Assembly (NCBI RefSeq): GCF_014648095.1
Contig: NZ_BMQL01000023.1
Span: 25,392-89,391 of the forward strand
DNA: 64,000 bases
Source: Deinococcus ruber
Lineage (GTDB): Bacteria; Deinococcota; Deinococci; Deinococcales; Deinococcaceae
Direction of reading: 5' to 3'
In this document: positions 37,225 through 46,742 of the stretch, piece after piece
Numbering within the stretch: position 1 is the first letter of the stretch
Layout of the letters: each line of letters starts with the position of its first letter
Made by a program: the position numbers and the translations under genes
The notes under the pieces: model-generated
The model's input: the letters and a program-made list of their open reading frames with translations, nothing else
Told to the model about the DNA's origin: nothing
The model's database searches: none

Positions 37225-37790
37225 CTCCCTGGGATTGCTGTCTGATGTGTTGAGCCAGAGCCGTCCTGGGCATGAACAACGTCGTCCCGGTATGGCCTTC
37301 CAGACTTCACCACGTCCAAACCAGTTCTCAGCAGCTTGCGACCCAGCGCGATCAAGGCCACCTTCGATGGTTTCCCCCGCCGTTTGGGATCTCTATCATC
37401 CGTCCGCATTCGACGATGGGATGTTGACGCTCCCAGCGCGGACAACTACGCAATCCTCCGTAAGCGGGCATTCCCCGTTGTTGAGATGCCGCCTCTGCCA
37501 TTCTAGGCTCCCGACTGGTGTGGAGAAGGGTCCATCCCTGCAGCCGCAGAGATTTCGGCGCCTGTTTCGAGTCGATGGAAGCCTGCCGTTTCTGTCAGAA
37601 TCGTCAGGGCCGATGTAAACGCGAATCCTGGCACGGAGCACAGCAACTGACGTTGCTGTGTGAGCGGTGGGTCAGCGTCCACCAGTGCGTGCAGTGCCGT
37701 CTCCAATGCCACCAACTGCTGATTGAGCAGATTCGAGCGTTGCTGCGACAGCGTCACCACCGCGGCACACGCATGGTGGGTATCTCACAT
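37225..37790 (-). pseudogene. IS110-family transposase C-terminal remnant
   Basis: The minus strand encodes the Transposase_20 part of an IS110 transposase in pieces: LCSVPGFAFTSALTILTETAGF with AGMDPSPHQSGA in one frame, then RGGISTTGNARLRRIA, a TAG, LSALGAS, and finally RGKPSKVALIALGRKLLRTG. The N-terminal DEDD domain is missing, and stop codons and a frameshift interrupt it. It lies directly beside the IS3 remnant. Confidence 0.7.
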
Positions 37791-37949
37791 CCATAGACAC
37801 CAGCCCACCCGGCCTCACAGACCAAGCAACAGGAAAGAGGGGAGAGGGCAGAACATCCCAGGTAGCTCTTCTTAACGGGCAGGCCACCCACACAACACCG
37901 TCCGGGGACCCTGTGCCTGTCCTCTCGCTGGACAGGCACCACGCAACAA

Positions 37950-38891
37950 TCATGGTCCGTGCGCAGCACCACGTTCAGTCGCGCCCGAGGCGGGAAAGAT
38001 GGCGGTGAAGGTCCTGCCGCGTTCCGGCTGTGACTGCACCGTGATCTGCCCGCCGAACTGACTCTCCATGATGTCGTGAATGATCGACAGCCCCAGCCCC
38101 GTGCCCTTCCCGACACCTTTGGTGGTGAACATCGGCTCGAAAATCCGGGCCATCACCTCCGGCGACATGCCGTGGCCATTGTCCTCCACCTCCACCCGCA
38201 GTGGGTCGGTGCCACTGAGCCGCACCAGCACCCGCCCCCGTCCAGGCTGGCCTTCACAGGCATGAATGGCGTTGATCACCACATTGGTCAGGACCTGCGT
38301 GAACCGCCCTGGGTCACCGGTCAGGACCACCGCGTTCCTCGGCTGTTCGAGTTCCAGCGCCACACCTGCCGACCGGGCCTCATGCGCGACCATCGCCAGG
38401 GTATCGGACGCCAGCCGGAACACATCGAAGGTCGACGTGCCGCTAGCACTGTTGCGGGTGTGGCCGCGCATCTGCCGGATGAACTCGCCGATCCGCGCGG
38501 TGGTCTTGCCAGCCTCTTCCAGCGCCTCCAGCGCTTCCCTCGCGATCTCCCGGTGGTCATCCGCGGTGATCTGCGAATTGCTGGCGGAATCACGGTACTC
38601 ACTCAGCAGACCGTTCAGCACCCGGTGGTAGTTCATGGTGGCCGCCAGCGGGGTGTTGATCTCATGCGCCAGGCCGGCTGTGAGGCGACCGAGGCTCGCC
38701 AGGCATTCGCTGGACACCAGCTGCTGGCTGGCTGGCCCGCAGCGCTTCTTCCGCCGTGCGGCGATCGGTGACGTCACGCTCCATACTCAGCATCATCCGC
38801 CGTCCCCCCACCTCGATCAGCGTCAGGTGCACTTCCACTGGGAACACTGACCGTCCTTGCGGCGGTGGTCGCATTCGAAGCGCACGTGATA
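37950..38891 (-). pseudogene. multi-PAS histidine kinase, severed 3' part
   Basis: The C-terminal half of the kinase whose 5' part lies at 39986-41770, cut off by the IS element at 38892-39999. Pieces in order are the end of a PAS domain (YHVRFECDHRRKDG, then in another frame SVFPVEVHLTLIEVGG and MERDVTDRRTAEEALRASQ), and after a second shift the kinase: H box LAHEINTPLAATMNYH, N box VINAIHACEG, G1 VEDNGHGMSPE, G2 GKGTGLGLSI. The second shift coincides with a repeated CAGC (near 38735). The kinase domain itself is open over 275 codons, but with no promoter or proper start it is unlikely to be made. It is a HisKA_4-like/NtrB-type kinase. Confidence 0.8.
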
Positions 38892-39999
38892 CGGAATCGA
38901 ATTAAAGATTAGAGCTCAGGCAGCGGGGAGCCAATGGAAGCTGGTGAGGTTCGAGACGAGGGCGTGTTGCTGCATCAACTAGACACACCGCTGATCGAGT
39001 GGCTCGATCAGCGCCTGCAACGAAGGCCATGCCCGGTTCACCAAGCCCTCTTTGAGCGGGATCCAGAGATGTTCTGCCGGCATCAATTCCGGGGTGTAGG
39101 GCAAGGTGAAGACCAGCTGGACGCCTGAGGGCACGACCACCTTGGGACTACGGTGCCAACCCGCGTTGTCGACCACCACCACCAGCAGACGTTCGTCTGC
39201 TGGGTCAAAGCGGGCCTTGAACATGCTCAGCGCGGCATTGAACGACGCGATATCGACAGCGTCAAACCGCAGCACGTCCGTTCTCCCTGAGAACGGATGC
39301 ACAAAGCCGTAGAGATAGGTCCATTCGAAGCCGTTGGCGTGGGGCGCGGTGGGCCGCACCCCACGCTTGGCCCAGCAGCGCCGCAACACGCTCTTCGTGC
39401 CGAGTCGTGCTTCATCTTGAAACCACAACTCGACCAGGCGATCTGGGTGAGCAGTCTTCAGCTCGTCGACGAGCGCCTGGATTTTTTTTTGTACGCTTCC
39501 TGTTGTGCTGCACTGGCCGCTTGGGGATGACGGGGACGCGGTTGCTGAACGGTATACGTGAGGAGACGGAGATCGTTCCAGCCGGTCGTGACATGCACCG
39601 GCTGGCCCAGCGTAGTCTCCATCCAGTCCGCGACCTTCTGGCTCGTCCATTTCCCCGCATCGTCTGGCGGTGACTGGAGGCGCAGCTCCAGCGCTGCACG
39701 CTGGAGCTCGTTGAGGAGAAAGGGACGGTGGGAGCGACCTGGACGACGGTCGGCCAGTCCGCCCTAGCCTTGAGTGTTGTACAGCGTGATGGTGCTCGCA
39801 AGCCACGCGGGACTTCGCTGGACGATGCGTGCCACGTCACCGCGTGTTCGTGGTTCGGGTTCGCTTAGGAGGAGCAGGGCGTGCCAGCGGGTGCGTTCGT
39901 GATTGTTCGGCGCCGTCTTGGAGCGCTGCCGGAGTTCTTCAACGCTCAGATGGGGCGTGATCGCTAAGGGTTTGATAGTTAGAGTTTAACTCAATTCCG
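38892..39999. mobile_element. IS630-type insertion sequence (1108 bp)
   Basis: The element is bounded by imperfect terminal inverted repeats beginning CGGAATCGAATTAAA (left) and, on the other strand, CGGAATTGAGTTAAA (right). It is flanked by a TA dinucleotide on each side (38890-38891 and 40000-40001), the target duplication of IS630/Tc1-mariner elements. It carries one transposase gene on the minus strand and has inserted in the middle of a PAS-histidine kinase gene. Confidence 0.85.
38979..39970 (-). pseudogene. IS630-family transposase, interrupted
   Basis: A DDE transposase in pieces. The helix-turn-helix half reads ITPHLSVEELRQR, then DVARIVQRSPAWLASTITLYN, a TAG codon, GGLADRRPGRS and VADWMETTLGQPVHVTTGWN, all in one frame. 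A run of nine A residues (39482-39490 on the plus strand as T) shifts the frame. The catalytic half then reads WFQDEARLG (first Asp), VVVVDNAGW (second Asp) and YTPELMPAEHLW (Glu). The DDE triad is intact. The A9 run could be a programmed frameshift site as known in some IS630 elements, but the upstream TAG argues that this copy is inactive. Confidence 0.75.
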
Positions 40000-41770
40000 T
40001 ATGACGCTGCGCCTGAACCGTTGCCTGGAAGTCCGCCGAGCCGGACGCCTCAGCCCTGGCCCGGTCGGCGTCCGGGAGCATCACGTGGGTGCTGTGCCCA
40101 ATCAGTTCCTCCGGCGTGTAGCCATTCATCGCGGCGGCCACCTGATTGCACTGCACAATTGGCATCTCGCCGTCAAACTCGATCAGCAGGATACCGTCTG
40201 GGGAGTGCTCGAACAGCGCCTGGAACGTCTGCTGGCTGGTGCGCAGCGCGTCCTCGGCGAGCGTACGGTCCGTCACGTCCCGCGAGTTGATGACCACCTC
40301 GCCAATGTACGGATCGCCCAGCAGGTTCGTCGCTGCGCCTTCCATCCAGCGCACGGTGCCGTCCTGCCGAACTGCCCGGAAGGTGGTGCGCTCCACGTGC
40401 CCTTCGCCGCCGGCCACCGTGCGCGCAACCACCCCCCGGATCTGCGCATGGTCCGCCGGGTCGACCGTGCCGAACACAGGCCGCCCGACCAGGTCTTCCG
40501 GTCGTCGGTCCAACAGCGTCAGCACCGACGGACTCTCATACATCACCACACCCTGAGAGTCCACCACCGTGATCAGGTCCGAGGCGTTCTGCACCAGCGA
40601 GCGAAACCGCCCTTCGCTCGCCGCCAGCCTGACTTCGCTCTCGCGGCGCTCGGTCACGTCGCGGGTGTTGCACACGATGCCCCGCACGGCCGGGTCGTGC
40701 AGTTGGGTGCTGGTGGTGGTCTCCACCCACAGCCACTGACCGCGGCTGTCCCGCTGACGGTACGTGCTCACCCGCACGTCCTCCGGGGTGCGTTTCAGCG
40801 CGTCCAAGTCCGCCTGCACGGCTGGCCAGTCGTCACGGTGCACGTGCTGGCTGACATGCAGCCCCATGACCTCTTCCGGCTCGACGTTATACAGGCGCTT
40901 CACCGCCGGGCTGACATACACGTAGTGCCCTTCCTCATCGAGCACCGTGAACATGTCGGCGCTGTTCTGCACCAACCCCCTGAATCTCCTCTCCGCCTGC
41001 CGCACCTGCGCTTCGGCTTGCTGGCGTTCACTGATGTCCTGAGTGATCGCCAGCAGGCACGGCAGCGCATTGATTTCCAAGCGCTCGTACGTGACGAGCG
41101 CTTCGAACAACTCGCCGCTGCGGCGGCACAGCGTCACCTGACGGTCACGGAGCGTCTGCTGGTCTTCCAGCTCGGTGATCAGCTGCTGCTGGTCCTCGGC
41201 CTTCGGCCACACGCCCAGGCTCAGCAGGGTGTGCCCGACCAGATCCGCACGGCCGTACCCCGTCAGCGCTTCGAACGCCGGGTTGACATCCAGCAGTTCA
41301 CCCGTCGCTGCGACGCTGATGGTGATACCGACCGGGGTGGCTTCGAAGATCTTGGACAGCCGGTCTTTCAGGCTGACGCTGAGGAACGCCGCTTCCCGCT
41401 GCGCGGTGATGTCGAACATCACGCCACCCAGCGCCGTCAACCGCCCGTCCTGCATCACCGGCGTACTTACGTCGCGCACCCACACCGCTGCGCCCGAACG
41501 GCTGAGCAGCCGGTACTCCTGCCTGAAGGGCTGACCGACCGCCATGAATGCCGCCCTTTCGGTCCGCATCCGGACGACTGTGTCCGGGTGCAAGTGGGCC
41601 TCCCAGAACATCGGATCACCCATCCATTCGGAAGGGGTGTACCCCAGCATCGATTCCAGCCGGCTGCTGACGTACGTGCTGATGAGCGTCTCAGGATCCG
41701 TCTCCCACACCACCCCGTCGATCAGATCGATCAGCCCTTCGAGTCGCTGAACGCGTTCCTCAGCAGTCAC
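39986..41770 (-). pseudogene. multi-PAS histidine kinase, 5' part truncated by IS630
   Basis: About 594 residues containing five PAS domains (roughly 5-130, 140-260, 265-385, 390-510 and the start of a fifth at 520-590). Typical exits are CNTRDVTERR and INSRDVTDRTLAEDAL. The GTG at 41770 is taken as the start because GGGAG lies just upstream and the first PAS begins there; the open frame extends 47 codons further without homology. The fifth PAS is cut by the IS after QAQRH and the frame ends in the IS terminal repeat. Its kinase half is at 37950-38891. The fragment could still be expressed as a kinase-less PAS protein. Confidence 0.8.
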
Positions 41771-41955
41771 CGGCACTCCCGGGAGAGCAACTTGGAGCGA
41801 ACAGCACCAAACGCAACATGAAGAGAGGACGCACAAGGCCGCAGTGGACGAAAGCAACTCTGACAGAGCCGTGTCACCGGCTGAGCGTTCCTCTCTGGCA
41901 GTGTGAGGCATGCTGTCTGACGCTGTCGGGAGGCGTCAAGTTGCGGCTCCCTGGT

Positions 41956-42081
41956 TAAGTACATCCTTGCTAACATTTCAAGACTTCGTAGATAGTATTG
42001 CAGCTCTACGTGCTCTCCAGAGCGCATTTTTCTCGCTCTCATCCTGTTTCGATAATCTAAATCTTTACAAGGATGTACTTA
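41956..42081. mobile_element. MITE family B, copy 1
   Basis: A 122-bp element (41958-42079) with terminal inverted repeats AGTACATCCTTG / CAAGGATGTACT, flanked by TA on each side. There is no coding capacity. It is near-identical to the copy at 61670-61795, differing at about a dozen positions. Both copies lie upstream of a copy of the same lyase gene. Confidence 0.8.
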
Positions 42082-42171
42082 GTTACGGACAGCTGAACGC
42101 CTGGTACGCCGTTGACTTCCTGAGCAGCGGCACCTTCTATACCACCGCGCAGAGCCATTGACACTGGACGA

Positions 42172-42805
42172 ATGAGCCTCCTGAGGATGCTGGCTGGGAC
42201 TGGCGCCTCGGTGAAGGGGGCGTTGGCAGTTCAACCATGCCGCAACAACGCAATCCCAACAGGAGTGCCGCCGTGATCACCCTGTCTGCTCAGATTCGGG
42301 CGCTGGTTCCCCTGGCGCTGGAGGCGATGATCTACAGCCATGAGGGGAGGGTGCCAGAACCGCGATGCTGGATGCGGCGCTCCAGCAGGGATGTGTGCTG
42401 AGCGGTGACCTGCTGACGCTGCTCGGTGACGTCGTCACTGGCCTGCAACTGTCCCCGGAACGGATGGCCGCGAATCTACAGCTGTCTGGAGGGCTGATCA
42501 ACGCAGAGGCGGTGATGATGCAGTTGGGGCAGACGATCGGACGCGGGGAGGCGCACGAGCTGGTGCATCGTGCGCCTCGGGTCGTCGCGATCCAGGGCGG
42601 CGGGGTCGGCTTTCTGCACGTACTCTCGCAGGACCCACGGGTGCAGGCGGAATTGAGCGCGGAGGAACTCGCCCGCCTGCTGGATCCAGCCACCCATACC
42701 GGCCTGCGTGCCGTACTGGCGTACGAGACCAGCGAGCGCGCACGGCATGCACTGGCACATGCTCGGACGCAGCTGCGAGCAGAAGCGCCGAACAGCACGT
42801 CCTGA
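42172..42805 (+). pseudogene. decayed PcaB/PurB-family lyase
   Basis: A broken copy of the gene at 61951-63321. The start region (ATGAGCCT) is fused directly to the middle of the gene (CTGAGGATGCTGG), removing about 680 bases across a shared GCCT. A second deletion of 61 bases lies between two CTCGGTG repeats. A further single-base loss follows the GSSTMPQQRNP segment. The signature Lys of GSSTMPQKRNP is Gln here. The last 146 codons (MLDAALQQGCVLSGDLL to the stop at 42805) remain open. It cannot make a working enzyme. Confidence 0.85.
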
Positions 42806-42935
42806 GCGCAGGGAATGAACACCCTGATCGGCGGAGGGCTGTGACCACTCCCTGGCACGCCCCCCGCCCAGCCCACGGTCTTTATCTCTCCGGCTGTGCA
42901 GACTTGTGTGAGACGTCCACGCCTATGCTTCAGCT

Positions 42936-43502
42936 ATGAATGCCCTGCGCTGGAGTCTGCCTGCCCTGCTCCTCACCGCGTGTGGCAGCACCACCCTCCC
43001 CACCCAACCCGGCAGTTCAGTCCCGGTCGAGCACGCCCTCATGACGCCCCTCGCCCAACAGCTCTTGACGCTCACCAACACCGTGCGAGCAGCTGGCGTG
43101 ACGTGCCAGGGCATCTCCTATCCAGCCGCCCTGCCTCTCCAAGAAGACCAGACCCTCACCGCCGCCGCCCAGCACCGCGCCGACGACCTGGCCGCCACCG
43201 AAGACTTCACCCACACCCCCGCCAACGGCAAAACCTACGTGTACTGGATCAACCAGGTCAACCTGCGAGCGGCGTTCGCTTACACCCACCTCGGCGAGAA
43301 CCTCGGCATGGCCGACACCGTCACGCACATGATCGAGGTCTTCCAGGCCAGTCACACAGGCCACTGCGAGACGCAGTTCACCAACACCTATCAGGACGTC
43401 ACCACGCATCAGTGGCTCCCTGGTTTCACGCGCATCGGCATTGGTGAGGCCGTTTCACCCACCAGCCACCAACACTACTGGGCGGTCCTCTTCGCCAACT
43501 GA
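42936..43502 (+). CDS. CAP/SCP-domain lipoprotein
   Basis: A 188-residue exported protein. The signal peptide ends in the lipobox LLLTAC, so Cys15 or thereabouts would be lipidated. A CAP (SCP/YkwD-like) domain follows: LTLTNTVRAAGVTCQG, AAQHRADDLAATEDFTHT, THLGENLGMAD, HCETQFTNTYQDV and IGIGEAVSPTSHQHYWAVLF. These are the CAP helix, the HENL-like motif and the last strand. Bacterial CAP proteins are secreted or surface proteins of unclear biochemical role. A TATGCT -10 box ends six bases before the ATG, so the mRNA is probably leaderless. A broken second copy lies at 63453. Confidence 0.82.
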   Translation: MNALRWSLPALLLTACGSTTLPTQPGSSVPVEHALMTPLAQQLLTLTNTVRAAGVTCQGISYPAALPLQEDQTLTAAAQHRADDLAATEDFTHTPANGKTYVYWINQVNLRAAFAYTHLGENLGMADTVTHMIEVFQASHTGHCETQFTNTYQDVTTHQWLPGFTRIGIGEAVSPTSHQHYWAVLFAN

Positions 43503-43650
43503 CCTGGCAGCAAAGAACCACCGGCGACTCCAAGAGGTAGCGTGTGGGTCCCCAGCGACGGGCCTGCAGGGACCGGCCGTTGTCTGCCCGCGGGCGCCTG
43601 CAGGCCTGTCAGCTGATGCCTGTTAAGCTGAACGCAGAAGCACCCTCCTG

Positions 43651-45474
43651 ATGAGACTCCGAACGTACCTTCTCCGAAGCCAGGCCCCGCTGTGGGCCGT
43701 TCTGGTCCTGTTCGGCGCGGCGGAACTCGTCAGCACCCGCAGTAACCTGCTCGCCTCGCGTCAGGCCAGCCAGGCGCAGCAGGAACTCAGCGGCGCCCGG
43801 GCACTGATGAAAACCGTCGTCGATCTTGAAACCGGTGTGCGCGGGTACGTGATCACCGGCGACCCGGCGTTCCTCCAGCCGTACACCGAAGCCCGCACCC
43901 GGTTCGGCACGCAGATGGACGTCATGCAGGCCCTCGAGCTCGAGATCAGCGACGAGCTGACCCCCGCGCATCAGGCGCAGCTGCGCGCTATCAGCGATCT
44001 GCTGACCATCTGGTACCGCGAGGTGGCCAGCGTCGACATCAGGGGGCGGCAGGGTGACCCCGAGCGCGTCATCGCCCTCGAGAAGAGCGGCCGCGGCAAA
44101 CACCTCATTGACGGCATCCGCGCGCAGGTCGACCAGTTTGAGCAGGCCGAAACCCGCCAGCTCACCGGGCTGACCGCCCGTGCGGCCGAGGCGTCCCTGA
44201 TCAACGAGGTCGTGACCTTCACCGGCGCGCTCCTGGCGATCCTGGTGTCGGTACTCGGCAGCCGCCGCGTTGCCAGGACCCTCGGGGAGAACTTCGGCCA
44301 ACTCGCCGACGCTGCCGGGACGCTCGCCAGCAGCGCGCCGGCCGAGCCGGTGACCGGCTTCCAGGTCACCGAAGCCGAGCGCCTCGCCGACAGCTTCAAC
44401 CGCATGGCCGCCGACCTCGCCCGCACCTACCGCACCCTGAGCGAACAGAACCGGCTGCTGAACCTCCGGAACGCCGACGTGCGCGCTACCAGCGAACTCG
44501 CCGAGGCGCTGCAGACCTGCGCGACTGTCGACGAAAGCCACCACGTGCTCCGCAGTGCCCTGCCGCAGCTGTTCAGGGCGGTCAGCGGCACGCTCGCCAC
44601 CATGAACGCCTCGAAGAACCTGATGGACACCCAGGTGCGCTGGGAGCAGGCAGGGCGTGAACCCGCTGTTCAGACGCCGGGCGTGGTGTTCGAACCGTCG
44701 GCCTGCTGGGCGATCCGCACCGGGCGCACGTACGACCCGCAGGGCCGCACGCTCGGCGCACCGTGCCTCGTGCCGGGTTCCCACGGCGAGCACCTGTGCC
44801 TGCCGCTCCTGGCGCATGGGGAGGTAATCGGCACGCTGCGCCTCCAGGACCTCCCCGAGGCCGCTGAAGACGCCGCGGCCCTGCGGGAGCTGGCCGTCAC
44901 CGTCGCCGGCCAGATCGGCCTAGGCCTCTCGAACCTCCGCCTGCGCGAGACCCTCCGACATCAGAGCATCCGCGATCCCCTCACCGGCCTCTTCAACCGC
45001 CGGTACCTCGACGAGACCTTTGAACGCGAACTCCGCCGCGCCGAGCGGCAGGGTGCGCCGCTGAGCGTGATGATGCTCGATGTCGACCACTTCAAGCGCT
45101 TCAACGACACGCACGGCCACGACGCCGGCGACGCGGTCCTCATCACCCTCGGTCGGCTCCTGCAAGATCAGTTCCGCCGGGAGGACATCGTCTGCCGCTA
45201 CGGCGGCGAGGAATTCGCTGTGCTGATGGAGGGCGCCTCCCTGAGGGAAGGCCTGGCCCGCGCGGAGCGCCTCAGGATTGCCGCGGCGGAACTGCCGCTC
45301 GACTTCCAAGGCCGCCCGCTGGGCCACCTGACCCTCTCGATCGGCGTGACCGCCTATCCAGAAGGGGGCAAGGACACTGCCGCCCTCACCCGCCAGGCCG
45401 ACCGGGCGCTGTACCGCGCGAAGCACGAAGGCCGCAATTGCGTCATCGCCGGCGAAGCCCAGACGGAAGCCTGA
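43651..45474 (+). CDS. CHASE3-HAMP-GAF diguanylate cyclase
   Basis: A 607-residue membrane sensor that makes c-di-GMP. TM1 (about 10-30) and TM2 (about 187-207, VVTFTGALLAILVSVLG) enclose a CHASE3 periplasmic domain (VVDLETGVRGYVITGDPAFLQPY). A HAMP region (about 207-260), a GAF-like domain (about 280-430) and a GGDEF domain (440-600) follow. The active site is RYGGEEFAVL and the metal-binding segment is MLDVDHFKRFNDTHGH. The inhibitory site RxxD is present as RRED five residues before GGEEF, so product feedback is expected. With the HD-GYP protein at 12-14.6 kb it gives the replicon both arms of c-di-GMP turnover. Confidence 0.9.
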   Translation: MRLRTYLLRSQAPLWAVLVLFGAAELVSTRSNLLASRQASQAQQELSGARALMKTVVDLETGVRGYVITGDPAFLQPYTEARTRFGTQMDVMQALELEISDELTPAHQAQLRAISDLLTIWYREVASVDIRGRQGDPERVIALEKSGRGKHLIDGIRAQVDQFEQAETRQLTGLTARAAEASLINEVVTFTGALLAILVSVLGSRRVARTLGENFGQLADAAGTLASSAPAEPVTGFQVTEAERLADSFNRMAADLARTYRTLSEQNRLLNLRNADVRATSELAEALQTCATVDESHHVLRSALPQLFRAVSGTLATMNASKNLMDTQVRWEQAGREPAVQTPGVVFEPSACWAIRTGRTYDPQGRTLGAPCLVPGSHGEHLCLPLLAHGEVIGTLRLQDLPEAAEDAAALRELAVTVAGQIGLGLSNLRLRETLRHQSIRDPLTGLFNRRYLDETFERELRRAERQGAPLSVMMLDVDHFKRFNDTHGHDAGDAVLITLGRLLQDQFRREDIVCRYGGEEFAVLMEGASLREGLARAERLRIAAAELPLDFQGRPLGHLTLSIGVTAYPEGGKDTAALTRQADRALYRAKHEGRNCVIAGEAQTEA

Positions 45475-45607
45475 ACAGACGGGGGAGAGCAGGCAGGGGT
45501 GTTCCAGACGCTCACCACTGCCGGGTCTTGCCCCGACAAAAAACCGGAACCCCTGAAGGTCCCGGTCGTTCCGTCGGAGAAAGACGATGAGGCCTCAGGC
45601 GGCCGTG

Positions 45608-46030
45608 TCAACGACGCGCCAGGCCCCTTTTCGTTTCAGTGTTTCGCCCGACCGAAGCTTCCGGCAGCCCATCGTCGATCACCAGCCGCCGCAGTCGCGC
45701 GTCCCATGACTCTGGCGTCCATCGCGGCGGCGTGAAGTCGGGCCGCCGGGAATTTAGCCTGCAGCGCCCGAACCTCGCTCGGCATGTCGTTCTTGGCATG
45801 GGTAGCCGCGAGCAGCACACCCGGCACCACAGTTCATGCGCTCCGGCCTCCAGTTGCGCCCGGACTGCCGCGTCGATGGTCGGCGAGGCGAACTCCAGGT
45901 AGCCGTGCCCCACTGGCCGCCTGCTCACGCATCAGTTCCACCAGGGCTTCGAGTTCCTGCATGTTGCTCGGATCGCGGCTGCCATGCCCGGCCGGCACCA
46001 CAGCGTCGCTGGGCTGCTCGGCTGGAATGG
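45608..46030 (-). pseudogene. cbiX: decayed sirohydrochlorin cobaltochelatase (CbiX-like)
   Basis: CbiX motifs appear in order but in different frames: AVVPAGHGSRDPSNMQELEALVELMRE, then GHGYLEFASPTIDAAVRAQLEAGA, then [23 protein letters not shown], then a C-terminal stretch ending near 45608. At least three frameshifts (near 45915, 45845 and 45720) separate them. CbiX inserts cobalt into sirohydrochlorin early in the cobalamin pathway. It lies directly downstream of the cbiE remnant, so it was part of the same operon. It cannot encode a full enzyme as read here. Confidence 0.7.
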
Positions 46031-46035
46031 GGCCG

Positions 46036-46742
46036 TCACGCGTTCCCAGCCAGGGCTCCGGATTCGGGAGAGTCCAGCTGACTGGGAAACTCGGCGGGCG
46101 CACGGATCAGCATGATCGACAGATCCGAGAACTCCGCGGTGCATTCGTCGAGTCGGCCAGACCAGCTTGCCTCGTCTTGCGTGAGCGCCTCCCAGACCTC
46201 AGCGGGGCGAGCGCCATCAATGCCGTGCTCCAGGCAGTGCGCCGCGATGTCACGCGGCATGAAATCCCAGGGCCGCGGGATGACGATGGCGTTCCGGCCG
46301 TCCTCGAGCGCGTGAATCAGGTGACGCTTGAAGGGCTGCACGTCGCCCCGCCGGTGGAAGGTCAGGAAGGCGGTTTCGTCGAAGCAGACGCGGCCCCGGC
46401 TCGCCATCATCTGAGCACTGGAGATGCCCGGCACGGTGTCGACTGTGTGTCCGCAGGCCAGCTCGACCCGCTCTAGAAACTGAAATCCGGAGAAGTGCAC
46501 GTCGCCCATGAACGCCACCACACACCGCTTCCCGGTGTGGTGCAGCGCGGCAACCTCCTTGAGCCTGGCGGTCTGGTCGCGGTAGTTCATGCCGACTCGC
46601 ACGGCGTCCGTTCGGATGAGGGGGCCACCAGATCCAGAACGGTGCCGAAGCCCGCGACCACGTCGGCTTCGGAAATGAGCTGCTGGCCCAGGGCGGTCAG
46701 GTACTGCCGGTGGCCGGGGCCAATTCCAGTGCAAATAATCAT
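46036..46742 (-). pseudogene. cbiE: precorrin-6Y/cobalt-precorrin-7 C5-methyltransferase (CbiE-like), frameshifted
   Basis: The ATG at 46742 overlaps the chelatase stop (ATGA). The first 45 residues ([20 protein letters not shown] through [17 protein letters not shown]) match CbiE. The frame then shifts at a run of five G/C bases (46620-46624), and the rest follows in the next frame: [51 protein letters not shown] and [17 protein letters not shown]. Only one shift separates two otherwise intact halves, in a homopolymer, so a sequencing error is possible. If real, the C5-methylation step of corrin synthesis is lost. Confidence 0.75.

Noticed and set aside
41910..42161. Small protein encoded across the first MITE B copy
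   Set aside because: The frame follows the MITE and differs at its ends from the second copy's frame; the element is non-coding with inverted ends.
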